A stretch of DNA of 42,495 nucleotides from an uncultured Gammaproteobacteria bacterium. GTDB taxonomy: Bacteria > Pseudomonadota > Gammaproteobacteria > Pseudomonadales > UBA5518. The position numbers and the translations under genes are program-made. Shown here piece after piece: positions 9,079 to 18,112 of this stretch. The stretch spans positions 1 through 42,495 of the forward strand of contig CAIYPF010000001.1 in assembly GCA_903928015.1 (NCBI GenBank), read 5' to 3'. Numbering within the stretch: the stretch's first letter is position 1; the number at the start of each line of letters is the position of its first letter. The notes under the pieces were generated by a model. The model worked only from the letters and a program-made list of their open reading frames with translations, searched no databases and was not told the DNA's origin.

Positions 9079-10584
9079 TCAGCGCCCGCGCAGTATCGAG
9101 CCCAGCACGCCGCGCACGATGCTGCGCCCCAGGCTGCTGCCCACCGCGCGCGCCACGCTCTTCACCAGCGCTTCGCCCGCGCTCTCGCGCTGGCGCCCGC
9201 GCGGTGCGGGCCGCGGCGAATCTTCACGCGGAACGCGGGCCTGCGGCTCCTCACGCGGGAAACGGATCTGCGGGGCTTCCTCGCGGGCCGAACGATTCAC
9301 CGCATCGGCCGCGCGCTGGCTGAGCACCTCGTGCGCGGACACCGGATCGTGCGCCTCGCGATAACGGGCATGGAGCACGTCCGAGCGCAGCAGCTCCGCG
9401 CGTTCGGGTTCACTGAGCGGGCCCATGCGGGATGAGGGCGGGCGAATCAGCACGCGCTCCACCACCGTGGGCACGCCGCCCGCATCCAGCGTGGAAACCA
9501 GCGCCTCTCCCACCGCCAGTTCGCCGATCACCGTACGCGTGTCAAATGCCGGGTTCGCGCGGAACGCATCGGCGGCCACTCGCACGGCCTTCTGTTCAGC
9601 CGGCGTGTAGGCGCGCAGCGCATGCTGGATGCGGTTGCCGAGTTGCGCGAGCACGGTGTCGGGAATGTCGCCCGGGCTCTGGCTGATGAAATAGATCCCT
9701 ACGCCGCGCGAGCGGATCAGCCTCACCACCTGCTCCACGCGCTCGCGAAGCGACTTGGGCGCGTCGGCAAACAGCAGGTGCGCCTCGTCGAAGAAGAACG
9801 CCATCTTCGGCTTGTCCGCATCGCCGGCCTCGGGCAGCGTCTCGTAGAGTTCCGAGAGCAGCCAGAGCAGGAAACTGCTGTAGAGCCGCGGCTGGGACAC
9901 CAGCTTGCGCGCGTCGAGGAGGTTCACCATGCCGCGTCCGTCAGGTGCGGTCTGCAGGAAATCCCCCAGGGTGACGGCCGGCTCGCCGAAGAAGCGGAGC
10001 CCGCCGCCCTCCTCGAGCAACAGCAGCCGCCGCTGGATGGCCGCTACTGAGGGCCGCGAGAATGCGGCGTAGCGCGGCCCCATGTCCTTCGCGTTCTCGG
10101 CCAGATGCGCGAGCGTCGTGCCCAGATCCGCAAGGTCGAGCAGCAAGAGGCCCTCGTCATCGGCAAAACGGAACACCAGGGCGAGCACGGTTTCCTGCGT
10201 CTCGTTGAGCTCCATCATGCGTGCGAGCATCTGCGGCCCCAGCTCCGAAATGCTGAGACGCAGCGCCACGCCGCCCTCTCCGAGCACATCCCATATCCGC
10301 ACCGGCGCGCCGGCGAAGGGCGGCACGGGAAGGCCGATCTGCTCCCAGCGCTTGCCAATGCGCTCGCTGGGGCTGCCGGGCATCGCGATGCCCGAGAGAT
10401 CACCTTTGACGTCGGCCACGATCACGGGCACGCCGGCGGCGGAAAATCCCTCGGCCAGGCCCTGCACGGTGATGGTCTTGCCGGTGCCCGTGGCTCCCGC
10501 CACCAGCCCGTGACGGTTGGCGTAGCGCAGCAGCAATCGCGAAGGAGATGCGGCACCACCGATCAGCACTGCTTCGTCGCTCAT
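9079..10584 (-). CDS. HerA-like P-loop ATPase, DUF853 (YjgR-type)
   Basis: A 501-residue ATPase of the HerA/FtsK superfamily. Walker A is GATGTGKT at residues 30-37, Walker B MAFFFDEAH at 261-269, and a sensor/arginine-finger region SQSPGDIPDTVLAQLGNRIQ at about 301-320. This order is characteristic of the DUF853/YjgR family, which is annotated as helicase-like but has no firmly known cellular role. The tail from about residue 420 is rich in Arg, Pro and Glu and looks disordered, ending in a small hydrophobic helix. An AAGGAGG ribosome site inside the 3' end of the upstream SDR gene, with a 3-nt gap, indicates translational coupling. Confidence 0.9.
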   Translation of the reverse strand: MSDEAVLIGGAASPSRLLLRYANRHGLVAGATGTGKTITVQGLAEGFSAAGVPVIVADVKGDLSGIAMPGSPSERIGKRWEQIGLPVPPFAGAPVRIWDVLGEGGVALRLSISELGPQMLARMMELNETQETVLALVFRFADDEGLLLLDLADLGTTLAHLAENAKDMGPRYAAFSRPSVAAIQRRLLLLEEGGGLRFFGEPAVTLGDFLQTAPDGRGMVNLLDARKLVSQPRLYSSFLLWLLSELYETLPEAGDADKPKMAFFFDEAHLLFADAPKSLRERVEQVVRLIRSRGVGIYFISQSPGDIPDTVLAQLGNRIQHALRAYTPAEQKAVRVAADAFRANPAFDTRTVIGELAVGEALVSTLDAGGVPTVVERVLIRPPSSRMGPLSEPERAELLRSDVLHARYREAHDPVSAHEVLSQRAADAVNRSAREEAPQIRFPREEPQARVPREDSPRPAPRGRQRESAGEALVKSVARAVGSSLGRSIVRGVLGSILRGR

Positions 10585-10587
10585 GGC

Positions 10588-11409
10588 TCAGCCTCCTTTG
10601 CGTTTTGAGCCGCCCGCGAGTCGCCGCAGGATGGCGGGATAGCTGTCCGGAAACAGCCTGGACATCCACCAGAGGGTGCTGGAGCGGTTGCCGGTAAGTA
10701 TGCGTGCCTTGCCAGCGCGCACGCCGGCAAGGATTTCGCGCGCGCAGTCTTCGGGAGGCGTGACCAGCATGGCGTCGGACAGCCCGGCGAGCCGGCGTTC
10801 GGCCTCCCCTGCGCGCGCGGCCAGCGGGGCCGATTTCGCAATACCGGTGCGGATGCCGCCCGGATGTACCGAGACCGCGCGCACGCCCGTGCCATCGAGT
10901 TCGGACCACAGGCTCTCGGTGAGGCCACGCACGCCGAACTTCGAGATGTTGTACGCACTCTGCAGCGGGAAGCCGATCATGCCGAAGACGCTGGATATGT
11001 TGACGATGCAGCCCGCGCGCGCCGCGAGCATGCCCGGCAGGAAAGCCTTAGCCATGTAGATCACGCCCCAGAGGTTCACGTCCAGCTGCCACTCGATCTC
11101 CTCGATCGAGAGTTGCTCGAAGCTGCCCATGATCGTGGCGCCGGCGTTGTTGAAGAGGTAGTGAACGGGCCCCATCCCGGCCTGCACCTCGGCTGCGTGG
11201 GCGAAGACCGCCTCGCGCGAGGTCACGTCGAGCGCAAAGGCCTTGTGGCCGGCACCGGCGAGCAGCGCGAGCGTGCCTGCAAGGCTCTCGGTGTTGCGGT
11301 CGGACAGCGCGACCCGTGCACCCGCCGCGGCGAGTTGCACCGAGAGCGCACGGCCGATCCCCGAGCCCGCGCCCGTTACCACCGCCACCTTGCCACTGAA
11401 ATCTTCCAT
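10588..11409 (-). CDS. Short-chain dehydrogenase/reductase (SDR)
   Basis: A 273-residue classical SDR. The cofactor motif is VTGAGSGIGRAL (TGxxxGxG), the NNAG motif is FNNAGATIMG, the catalytic Ser lies in IVNISSVFG, and YNISK supplies the YxxxK pair. The proline-glycine block VSVHPGGIRTGIAKSAP follows. The tail after about residue 230 contains a basic RRLAGGSKRKGG end. I chose the ATG at 11409, preceded by AGAGGAGCGG, over an in-frame upstream reading. The gene is divergent from rarD (52 nt between starts) and couples to the HerA-like gene. Substrate unknown; such SDRs often act on alcohols or ketones of lipid-like compounds. Confidence 0.88.
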   Translation of the reverse strand: MEDFSGKVAVVTGAGSGIGRALSVQLAAAGARVALSDRNTESLAGTLALLAGAGHKAFALDVTSREAVFAHAAEVQAGMGPVHYLFNNAGATIMGSFEQLSIEEIEWQLDVNLWGVIYMAKAFLPGMLAARAGCIVNISSVFGMIGFPLQSAYNISKFGVRGLTESLWSELDGTGVRAVSVHPGGIRTGIAKSAPLAARAGEAERRLAGLSDAMLVTPPEDCAREILAGVRAGKARILTGNRSSTLWWMSRLFPDSYPAILRRLAGGSKRKGG

Positions 11410-11461
11410 CGACCGCTCCTCTGGCGTTCCGCCCCAAGATCCGCTGAAGCACAATGATGGC

Positions 11462-12358
11462 ATGACGCAGCACAGCACGCCCGGTCTCGATCGCACCGGC
11501 ATCATCACGGGATCGGCGGCCTACCTGTGGTGGGGGCTGGCGGCGTTCTACTGGGTGCCTGCCAAGGTGGTACCAGCAGTCGATCTTCTCGCACACCGCG
11601 CGTTCTGGGCCGCGCCCTTCTGCGCGGTGCTGCTGCTGGCTCGAGGACGACTTGCAGGAGCCTTCCGCGTGCTGCGTTCACCGCGCAGCCTGCTGTTGCT
11701 CGGATGCAGTTCGGCGCTCGTGGCCATCAACTGGGGCATCTTCCTGCACGCGATGGGACAGAACCGGCTCGCCGAAGCGAGCCTCGGCTATTTCATGCAG
11801 CCACTGGTGGCGGTGGTGATCGGACTCGCGGGCTTCGGCGAGCGGCTCACGCCGTTGCAGTGGATTTCCGTGGGCTTTGCCGCCGCAGGCGTAGCGGTGT
11901 ACACCAGCGCGCTCGGGCATCTTCCGCTGGTGGCGCTGGGAGTGTCCGTGTCTTTCGGGCTCTATGGCGCGGTGCGGCGACTGGTGCAGGTGGATTCGCT
12001 GGACGGGCTGTTCGTGGAGACCGTTCTTCTCGCGCCTTTCGCGCTCGGCTGGATCCTCTGGCGCGACGGCGCGGGGCTGGGCGCGCACGGGGCCCACGTG
12101 GATGCGATCCTGCTCGGCGCCGGCGCCTTCACCGCCATTCCGCTGCTCGGCTACATCGAGGCTGCGCGACGGCTGCCGATGATCGCGCTGGGCTTGCTGT
12201 TCTACATCAACCCCACGGTGCAGTTGCTGGTGGCCGTATTTGTGTATGGAGAACCGCTGCAGCCGGCGGCGGTGTGGAGCTTCTCGCTGGTCTGGACGGG
12301 AGTGGTGCTGTATCTCGCCCAGACGCTGTTGCGGCGTCGACGCCTCGATCGCGACTGA
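11462..12358 (+). CDS. rarD: RarD-type EamA/DMT permease
   Basis: A 298-residue membrane protein with about ten hydrophobic segments in two EamA repeats. The start region GIITGSAAYLWWGLAAFYW is the typical RarD opening, and the protein has the usual RarD length. Other family features are INWGIFLHAMGQNRLAEASLGYF and YIEAARRLPMIALGLLFYINPT. RarD proteins are named for a chloramphenicol-sensitive phenotype; the natural substrate is not established. I chose the ATG at 11462 because a longer reading overlaps the divergent SDR promoter. It is followed by 163 nt before prpE, in which I see no gene and no clear terminator. Confidence 0.87.
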   Translation: MTQHSTPGLDRTGIITGSAAYLWWGLAAFYWVPAKVVPAVDLLAHRAFWAAPFCAVLLLARGRLAGAFRVLRSPRSLLLLGCSSALVAINWGIFLHAMGQNRLAEASLGYFMQPLVAVVIGLAGFGERLTPLQWISVGFAAAGVAVYTSALGHLPLVALGVSVSFGLYGAVRRLVQVDSLDGLFVETVLLAPFALGWILWRDGAGLGAHGAHVDAILLGAGAFTAIPLLGYIEAARRLPMIALGLLFYINPTVQLLVAVFVYGEPLQPAAVWSFSLVWTGVVLYLAQTLLRRRRLDRD

Positions 12359-12521
12359 ACATGCAGGGGCGGGGCTGAAGCGCTCGATCGCTTTTGGTGC
12401 CGGCTTTCATCGAGGCCCGTTTCATGGATGGTGCCAACATGGACCCTGTTGTCGCAGACATGACATCCGCCCCCGCATCCGCGACACTCTGGATGCAGGG
12501 CACACGACGGAAAACAACACG

Positions 12522-14447
12522 ATGAGCAGCACCCAGCGCGAGCAGCATCAACGCTCGCTGGTGGAACCCGAGTCTTTCTGGAGCGAGCAGGCCGCGCTGC
12601 TCGACTGGCACCGCGCGCCCTCGATCATCCTCGACCGCTCGCGCAGCCCCTTCGACCGCTGGTACCCGGACGGGGAACTGAACGCCTGCCACAACGCGCT
12701 CGACCGGCACGTCGCAGCCGGACACGGCGAGCGCTGCGCGCTCATTCACGACAGCCCCGTCACGGGCAGCGTGAAGCGCTTCAGCTACACGGAATTGCAA
12801 CAGGAGGTCGCGCTGCTCGCCGGTGTGCTGCTCTCGCTCGGCGTGCAAAAAGGCGATCGCGTTCTGGTCTACATGCCGATGGTGCCCGAGGCCGTGATGG
12901 CGATGCTCGCCTGCGCGCGCATCGGCGCGATCCACTCGGTGGTCTTCGGCGGCTTTGCAGCGCACGAGCTCGCGGTGCGCATCGATGACGCCACGCCCGC
13001 GGTGGTGCTCACGGCCTCCTGCGGCATCGAGCCCACGCGAGTGGTGGCCTACAAGCCCCTGCTGGATGCTGCAATCGACATGGCCACGCACCGGCCGCGC
13101 CACTGCCTTGTACTCCAGCGTCCGCAACTCGCCGCAGACATGCACGACGGCCGGGACCTCGACTGGTCGCAGGCGCTCACCACCGCCACACCCGCAGCCT
13201 GCGTGCCGGTGGAGGCCACGCACCCGCTCTACATCCTCTACACCTCCGGCACCACGGGGCAGCCCAAGGGCGTGGTGCACGACACCGGTGGCTATCTCGT
13301 GGGGCTCGCCTGGTCCATGCGAGCGGTCTACGACATCGCGCCCGGCGAGGTCTTCTGGGCCGCCTCCGACGTGGGCTGGGTGGTCGGGCATTCCTACATC
13401 GTGTACGGGCCGCTGGTGAACGGCTCGACCACCGTTCTCTACGAGGGAAAACCGGTGGGCACGCCCGACGCCGGCGCCTACTGGCGCGTGATTGCACAGC
13501 ACCGCGTGAAGGCACTCTTCACCGCACCCACCGCGTTCCGCGGTATCCGCCGCGAGGATCCGCAGGCACTGCACGTAGCGCGGCACGACATCTCGAGCCT
13601 GAAGACACTGTTCCTGGCCGGCGAGCGCTGCGACCCGGACACACTCAACTGGGCCGCCGAGGTGCTGCGCGTGCCGGTGATAGACCACTGGTGGCAAACC
13701 GAAACCGGCTGGCCGATCTGCGCCAACTGCCGCGGCATCGACCTGCTGCCGGTAAAGCCGGGCTCGCCCACCTTGCCCGTGCCGGGCTACGCGCTGGAGG
13801 TGCTGGACGCCGAAGGCCAGCCTCTCGCAGCGGGCCAACTCGGCGCCCTGGTGCTGCGCCTGCCGTTGCCGCCGGGCGCCTTCACCACGCTGTGGAACAA
13901 CGATGCGCGTTTCGTATCGGCGTATTTCAGCCGCTTCCCCGGCTGTTACGAGACCGGCGATGCGGGCTACGTGGACGAGGACGGCTACGCCTTCGTGATG
14001 GCGCGCACCGACGACGTCATCAACGTGGCCGGGCATCGGCTCTCGACCGGCGCCATCGAAGAGGCACTGGCAGGCCACCCTGATGTGGCCGAGTGCGCCG
14101 TGATGGGCGTGGCCGACGCCATCAAGGGACAGGTGCCGGTGGGCTTGCTGGTGCTCAAGTCCGGCGTGACGCGCGCGCACGCCACCATCGCCGCAGAAGC
14201 CCTGCAGCGCGTGCGCGATCAGATCGGACCGGTGGCATCGTTCCGGCACTGCGCCGTGGTGAGCCGCTTGCCGAAGACCCGCTCGGGCAAGATCCTGCGC
14301 GCCACCATGCGCGCCATCGCCGACAGCGAGGGCTACAAAGTGCCGGCCACCATCGACGATCCCGCCACTCTGGAAGAGATTGCAGTGAGCCTGCGCACGC
14401 TCGGGTATGCGCAATCATCCATCGGCAAACCGGAGACACGCTCATGA
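12522..14447 (+). CDS. prpE: Propionyl-CoA synthetase (propionate-CoA ligase)
   Basis: A 641-residue adenylate-forming enzyme that activates propionate (and often acetate) to the acyl-CoA with ATP. The block VVFGGFAAHELAVRIDDATP followed by CGIEPTRVVAYKP is diagnostic of PrpE. The ATP-binding loop is YTSGTTGQPKGVVH, the WWQTETGWP block precedes the hinge, and the C-terminal domain carries PKTRSGKILR with the catalytic Lys that is regulated by acetylation in relatives. I chose the ATG at 12522 because upstream in-frame codons overlap rarD. The stop overlaps the next gene as ATGA, so the two acyl-CoA synthetases are translationally coupled. No prpBCD genes are nearby. Confidence 0.93.
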   Translation: MSSTQREQHQRSLVEPESFWSEQAALLDWHRAPSIILDRSRSPFDRWYPDGELNACHNALDRHVAAGHGERCALIHDSPVTGSVKRFSYTELQQEVALLAGVLLSLGVQKGDRVLVYMPMVPEAVMAMLACARIGAIHSVVFGGFAAHELAVRIDDATPAVVLTASCGIEPTRVVAYKPLLDAAIDMATHRPRHCLVLQRPQLAADMHDGRDLDWSQALTTATPAACVPVEATHPLYILYTSGTTGQPKGVVHDTGGYLVGLAWSMRAVYDIAPGEVFWAASDVGWVVGHSYIVYGPLVNGSTTVLYEGKPVGTPDAGAYWRVIAQHRVKALFTAPTAFRGIRREDPQALHVARHDISSLKTLFLAGERCDPDTLNWAAEVLRVPVIDHWWQTETGWPICANCRGIDLLPVKPGSPTLPVPGYALEVLDAEGQPLAAGQLGALVLRLPLPPGAFTTLWNNDARFVSAYFSRFPGCYETGDAGYVDEDGYAFVMARTDDVINVAGHRLSTGAIEEALAGHPDVAECAVMGVADAIKGQVPVGLLVLKSGVTRAHATIAAEALQRVRDQIGPVASFRHCAVVSRLPKTRSGKILRATMRAIADSEGYKVPATIDDPATLEEIAVSLRTLGYAQSSIGKPETRS

Positions 14448-16183
14448 GCGAAGCAACCACCGCCTGGCCGGTGATGAGCGTCGCAAAGGCGCATGCCCTG
14501 CTCACTGCGCCGGGCAGCGCCTTCGAAATGGAAACAGTGGAGATCGAGGGCCACGCTCTGCGTACGTGGAAGAACGCTCCGCGCTCGCTCGCCCAGATCC
14601 TGCTCGCCTCGCGCCTCCACGGGGAGCGCGACTGCATCGTGCTGGGCGAAGACCGCATGAGTTTCGAGGGCCACTACCGCGCGGCCTGCACGCTGGCCCG
14701 CGTGCTGCGCGAAGATCACGGCATCACGCGCGGGGACCGCGTGGCCATCGCCATGCGCAACCTCCCGGAGTGGTCGGTAGCCTTCTGGGCCGCGGCGGCC
14801 TGCGGCGCGATTGTGGTGCCGCTTAACGCGTGGTTCACGGGACAGGAACTCGAGTTCACGCTGGCGGATTGCGGCGCGCGCGTGGCCATCGTGGACCACG
14901 AGCGCCTGCTGCGCATCGAAGCCCGGCGCGGCGCGCTGCACGCTCTGGACACCGTGATCGTGGCGCGGCCAGACCCGGGAGTGGAACTGCACGGCGCGCT
15001 GCGCTGGGAAGACACACTCGGGCCGGTAAACGGCTACGGGGACTTGCCCGACACCACACTGCCCCCGATCGACATCGCGCCGGAAGACGAGGCCACGATC
15101 TTCTACACCTCCGGCACCACCGGCAAACCCAAGGGCGCACTCGGCACGCACCGGAACATCTGCACGAACGTGGTGAGCGCCGGCGTATCGTGGGCACGAG
15201 CCTTCCTGCGCCGCGGCGAACGCCCGCCCGCGCCCGATGCCGCCGCGCCCCGCAAGGCAGTGCTGCTTACCGTGCCGTTCTTCCATGTCACCGGCTGCCA
15301 CTCGGTGCTGGCAACCAGCATTCTGGCGGGCAACAAGATCGTGCTGATGCACCGCTGGGACGCGGACCGCGCGCTGGAACTGATCGAGCGCGAGCGCATC
15401 ACGGGCTTCGGCGGCGTGCCCACCATCGCCTGGCAGATCGTGGAGCACCCGAGACTCGCGGACTACGACACCTCCAGCGTCGAGACCGTCTCCTACGGCG
15501 GAGCACCCGCCCCGCCCGATCTTGTCGCGCGGATCGCCGAGGTGTTTCCCGCAACGCTGTCCGGCAACGGCTACGGCCTCACCGAGACATCCGCGATCAC
15601 CTGCTACAACAGCTCCGACGACTACCGTCACCGCCCTGCGAGCGTGGGCCCCGCGGTGCCGGTCTGCGATGTGCGCCTGATGGGACCTGACGGTGGGGAG
15701 GTGGCGCCCGGCGAGCCGGGCGAACTGTGGATCCGCGGTCCGAACGTGGTGAAGGGATACTGGAACCGCCCGGAGGCGACGGCTGCTGCGATCACCGACG
15801 GCTGGCTGCATTCCGGCGACATCGCTCGCATCGACGATGAAGGTTTCATCTACATCCTCGACCGCGCCAAGGACATGCTGATCCGCGGCGGCGAGAACAT
15901 CTACTGCGTGGAGGTGGAAGACGCGCTCTTCAGCCACCCGGCCGTGGTGGACGCCGCGGTGATCGGCATACCCCATGCGCGCCTTGGCGAGGAGCCCGCC
16001 GCGCTCGTACAACTCAAAGAAGGCGTGGATGCGAGCGAGGAAGAACTGCGCGCACACGTTGCCGCGCGCCTCGCGGCCTTCAAGGTGCCGGTGCGCATCC
16101 GCATGCAGCGAGAGCCCCTGCAGCGCAATGCGAACGGGAAGATCATGAAGCGGGAGATCAGGGCGCAGTGGAGCGGAAGCTGA
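14444..16183 (+). CDS. Acyl-CoA synthetase (class I AMP-forming ligase)
   Basis: A 579-residue fatty-acid-CoA-ligase-type enzyme. Adenylation motifs are FYTSGTTGKPKGALGTHRN, GYGLTETSAITCYN and the hinge YILDRAKDMLIRGGENIYCVE. The C-terminal catalytic Lys is in RNANGKIMKREIR. N-terminal residues WPVMSVAKAHALLTAPGSAF resemble a subgroup of medium/long-chain CoA ligases with an extra N-terminal strand. The ATG overlaps the prpE stop by 4 nt. The chain length of the substrate cannot be read from sequence, but the context with prpE, gcdH and WS/DGAT points to acyl-chain activation. Confidence 0.9.
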   Translation: MSEATTAWPVMSVAKAHALLTAPGSAFEMETVEIEGHALRTWKNAPRSLAQILLASRLHGERDCIVLGEDRMSFEGHYRAACTLARVLREDHGITRGDRVAIAMRNLPEWSVAFWAAAACGAIVVPLNAWFTGQELEFTLADCGARVAIVDHERLLRIEARRGALHALDTVIVARPDPGVELHGALRWEDTLGPVNGYGDLPDTTLPPIDIAPEDEATIFYTSGTTGKPKGALGTHRNICTNVVSAGVSWARAFLRRGERPPAPDAAAPRKAVLLTVPFFHVTGCHSVLATSILAGNKIVLMHRWDADRALELIERERITGFGGVPTIAWQIVEHPRLADYDTSSVETVSYGGAPAPPDLVARIAEVFPATLSGNGYGLTETSAITCYNSSDDYRHRPASVGPAVPVCDVRLMGPDGGEVAPGEPGELWIRGPNVVKGYWNRPEATAAAITDGWLHSGDIARIDDEGFIYILDRAKDMLIRGGENIYCVEVEDALFSHPAVVDAAVIGIPHARLGEEPAALVQLKEGVDASEEELRAHVAARLAAFKVPVRIRMQREPLQRNANGKIMKREIRAQWSGS

Positions 16184-16193
16184 CCCGGCACGA

Positions 16194-16498
16194 TCACTCC
16201 GCCGTCCACCCACCATCGACCACCAGGCTTGTGCCCGTCACCAGCGCCGCAGCATCCGAGGCGAGGTAGACGAAAGGCATCATCAGGTCTTCCACACGGC
16301 CGATGCGACCGAGCTTGATCTTCGCAAGCACGCTCGCCTTGAAGGCGGCATCTCCGAACATCCAGTGGAGCATCGATCACGGGGAGCCGCAGCAGCGCCA
16401 CGCACGCGCCGGGAATCCGGATGCCGTGCTCCTCCGGCACTCTTTCGCAGCCCCGAGACTACGTGCTTTCATGCAGCCCGTGACGCGACAGGTGACCC
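16194..16498 (-). pseudogene. Decayed short-chain dehydrogenase (C-terminal half, frameshifted)
   Basis: Hand translation of the minus strand shows pieces of one SDR in different frames. From 16498 downward one frame reads GSPVASRAA, then a TGA (16469-16471) where the YxxxK motif expects Ser, then KHVVSGLRKSA. A second frame gives EEHGIRI followed by a shortened PG..VID segment. A third gives MLHWMFGDAAFKASVLAKI, GRIGRVEDLMMPFVYLAS and VTGTSLVVDGGW, ending in TGA at 16194. These are, in order, the active-site helix, HGIRVN strand and C-terminal block of classical SDRs. The catalytic Tyr appears as Arg. The N-terminal Rossmann half is missing. It fills the 380-nt gap after the acyl-CoA synthetase. 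Confidence 0.8.
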
Positions 16499-16563
16499 GC
16501 ATCTGACCGCGGCGCTGCATTCTTCGTCACTCAAACCATGCCATACCAACAAGGAAACATCGC

Positions 16564-16941
16564 ATGAAAATCGCCCTGAAAATCCTGGTCGGCCTGATCG
16601 CCACGCTCTTCACCGTTCTGTGGTTGCGCTGGATGCTGCAGCCGGAGGCAATGGCCGCGGAATGGGCGCTCTCACCCACGGGCCCTGCGGGCATGAACAA
16701 TCTGCGCGGCGACGTCGGCGGCCTCTTCCTGACCTCGGCGGTCTTCTGCTGGCTGTGGCTGCTGCGCGGCAACGTGCTCTGGCTGCGTGCCGCCACCGTG
16801 GGCATGGCCTGCGTACTGCTGGGCCGCATCACCGGGCTGCTGGTGGACGGCGTCAATCAGGCTTCGGTGGTATCAGCCGTCACCGAGGCGGTTTTCATCG
16901 GCGTTTTCCTGATTGCGGCGAGGGTGTCGACGAAGTCCTGA
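16564..16941 (+). CDS. Small membrane protein, DUF4345-like
   Basis: A 125-residue protein with four hydrophobic segments and little else: residues 4-22, 52-70, 73-90 and 100-120. Between helices 1 and 2 it has GMNNLRGDVGGLFL, and helix 3 is followed by LGRITGLLVDG. This arrangement matches the small DUF4345 membrane family; the function is unknown. AAGGAA precedes the ATG. The 3' end overlaps the convergent ModE-type gene by 47 nt. The SDR relic lies immediately upstream on the other strand. Confidence 0.75.
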   Translation: MKIALKILVGLIATLFTVLWLRWMLQPEAMAAEWALSPTGPAGMNNLRGDVGGLFLTSAVFCWLWLLRGNVLWLRAATVGMACVLLGRITGLLVDGVNQASVVSAVTEAVFIGVFLIAARVSTKS

Positions 16942-17287
16942 GCCTGCGCTGCAGGCTCTTCAGGGCGGCACATTCGGCGGCATCGGCCACCGCGGCCTGC
17001 ACGGCGCGGTAATCCGCCAGCACCTTCAGACCGGTGGCGGTGAGCCGCGCGCCGCCGGTCTTCGCGCCGCCGGGTGTGGTGGCCACCAGACGCTCGCGAA
17101 ACGAGCGGTTCATCGTATCGACCAGCAACCATGCGCGCCGGTAGCTCATGCCGAGCGCGCGCCCGGCAGCCGAGATCGACCCTTCCTCCACGATCGCCTC
17201 CAGCAACTCTGCCTTGCCGGGGCCCATGGCGATGTCCTCGCCGAGCAGCAACTGCAGCTTGATCTTGAGCGTGTGTGCCTTTGCCAT
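16895..17287 (-). CDS. ModE-type winged-helix regulator, N-terminal domain only
   Basis: A 130-residue DNA-binding protein corresponding to the ModE N-terminal winged helix. The helix-turn-helix is GKAELLEAIVEEGSISAAGRALG-MSYRRAWLLVDTMN, followed by the wing VATTPGGAKTGGARLTATG. Full-length ModE (about 260 residues) continues with two MOP domains that bind molybdate; they are absent here, so how metal is sensed is unclear. The ATG follows AGAGGAGAA. It is divergent from modB across 135 nt, which fits regulation of the transporter. The last 47 nt overlap the end of the DUF4345-like gene. Confidence 0.85.
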   Translation of the reverse strand: MAKAHTLKIKLQLLLGEDIAMGPGKAELLEAIVEEGSISAAGRALGMSYRRAWLLVDTMNRSFRERLVATTPGGAKTGGARLTATGLKVLADYRAVQAAVADAAECAALKSLQRRLRTSSTPSPQSGKRR

Positions 17288-17381
17288 GGCTGTTCTCCTC
17301 TGAGTAACCCGGACCAAGGCTCGCATGAAGTTCCCGTCCCGGGAAGCCGCAGCGTGCACAAGGGGTGACAAGCAGGGCCTC

Positions 17382-17407
17382 TTTCTATATACAGCGCGAT
17401 ACAGACA
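17382..17407. promoter_or_regulatory. Candidate ModE-type operator
   Basis: An imperfect inverted repeat TTTCTATAT-N8-ATACAGACA lies 16 nt upstream of modB in the modE-modB gap. Arm matches are 7 of 9. It contains TATAT followed at spacing 9 by TACAG, which resembles but does not equal the enterobacterial ModE box built on TATAT/TAYAT half-sites. It is one of the few AT-rich spots in this part of the window. Placement supports an operator; identity is inferred. Confidence 0.4.
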
Positions 17408-17422
17408 AGGGGCCTGATCGAC

Positions 17423-18112
17423 GTGCTGAGTCCGGAAGAATGGGAGGTGCTGCAGCTCTCGCTGCGCGTGGGGCTGATCGCCACGCTGACATGCCTGCCC
17501 GTGGCCTTCGGCCTCGGCTGGGTACTGGCGCGCAAGCGCTTCCCCGGCAAGTCCCTGCTCGACGCCCTGGTGCACCTGCCGCTGGTGCTGCCGCCGGTGG
17601 TCACGGGCTGGGCGCTCTTGCTGCTCTTCGGGCGCTCGGGGCCCTTGGGCTCGGCGCTGGAGGCCTGCTGCGGCGTCGTGTTCGCGTTCCGCTGGACGGG
17701 TGCGGCGCTCGCTGCCGCCGTGATGGCGCTGCCGCTTATGGTGCGCGCGATGCGCCTCTCGATCGAGGCCGTCGACACCCGCCTCGAGAACGCCGCACGC
17801 ACGCTGGGCGCAACTCCCTGGCGGGTCTTCCGCAGCATCACGCTCCCGCTCAGCCTGCCGGGCGTGCTGGCTGCCGTCGTGCTCGGCTTCGCACGATCGC
17901 TGGGCGAATTCGGCGCCACCATCAGTTTCGTGGCCAGCATCCCGGGCGAGACACGCACGCTGCCGCTCGCCATCTACGGCGCCATGCAGATTCCCGGCGG
18001 GGAGGCACAGGTCCTGCGCCTTGCCGCTGTTTCGGTGTCGCTCGCGCTAGGCACACTGGTGCTCTCCGAATGGCTGCTGCGCCGGCAGCCTGGAGGCCAA
18101 CGTGGCCTTTGA
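17423..18112 (+). CDS. modB: Molybdate ABC transporter permease
   Basis: A 229-residue inner-membrane permease, the same length as Escherichia coli ModB. It has about five to six membrane helices. The cytoplasmic EAA loop that docks on the ATPase is seen as ENAARTLGATPWRVFRSITLPLSLPG. The helix LPLVLPPVVTGWALLLLFGRSGPLG and the block GFARSLGEFGATISFVASIPGET are ModB hallmarks. The start is GTG at 17423. It overlaps modC by 11 nt. No periplasmic binding protein gene (modA) precedes it, although modA usually does. Confidence 0.93.
   Translation: MLSPEEWEVLQLSLRVGLIATLTCLPVAFGLGWVLARKRFPGKSLLDALVHLPLVLPPVVTGWALLLLFGRSGPLGSALEACCGVVFAFRWTGAALAAAVMALPLMVRAMRLSIEAVDTRLENAARTLGATPWRVFRSITLPLSLPGVLAAVVLGFARSLGEFGATISFVASIPGETRTLPLAIYGAMQIPGGEAQVLRLAAVSVSLALGTLVLSEWLLRRQPGGQRGL

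Noticed and set aside
12359..12521. In-frame upstream extension of prpE through the rarD-prpE gap
   Set aside because: It would overlap rarD and add residues unlike any PrpE N-terminus; the ATG at 12522 fits the family length.
12207..14414. Long minus-strand frame opposite prpE
   Set aside because: Composition bias only; the plus strand is a full propionyl-CoA synthetase.
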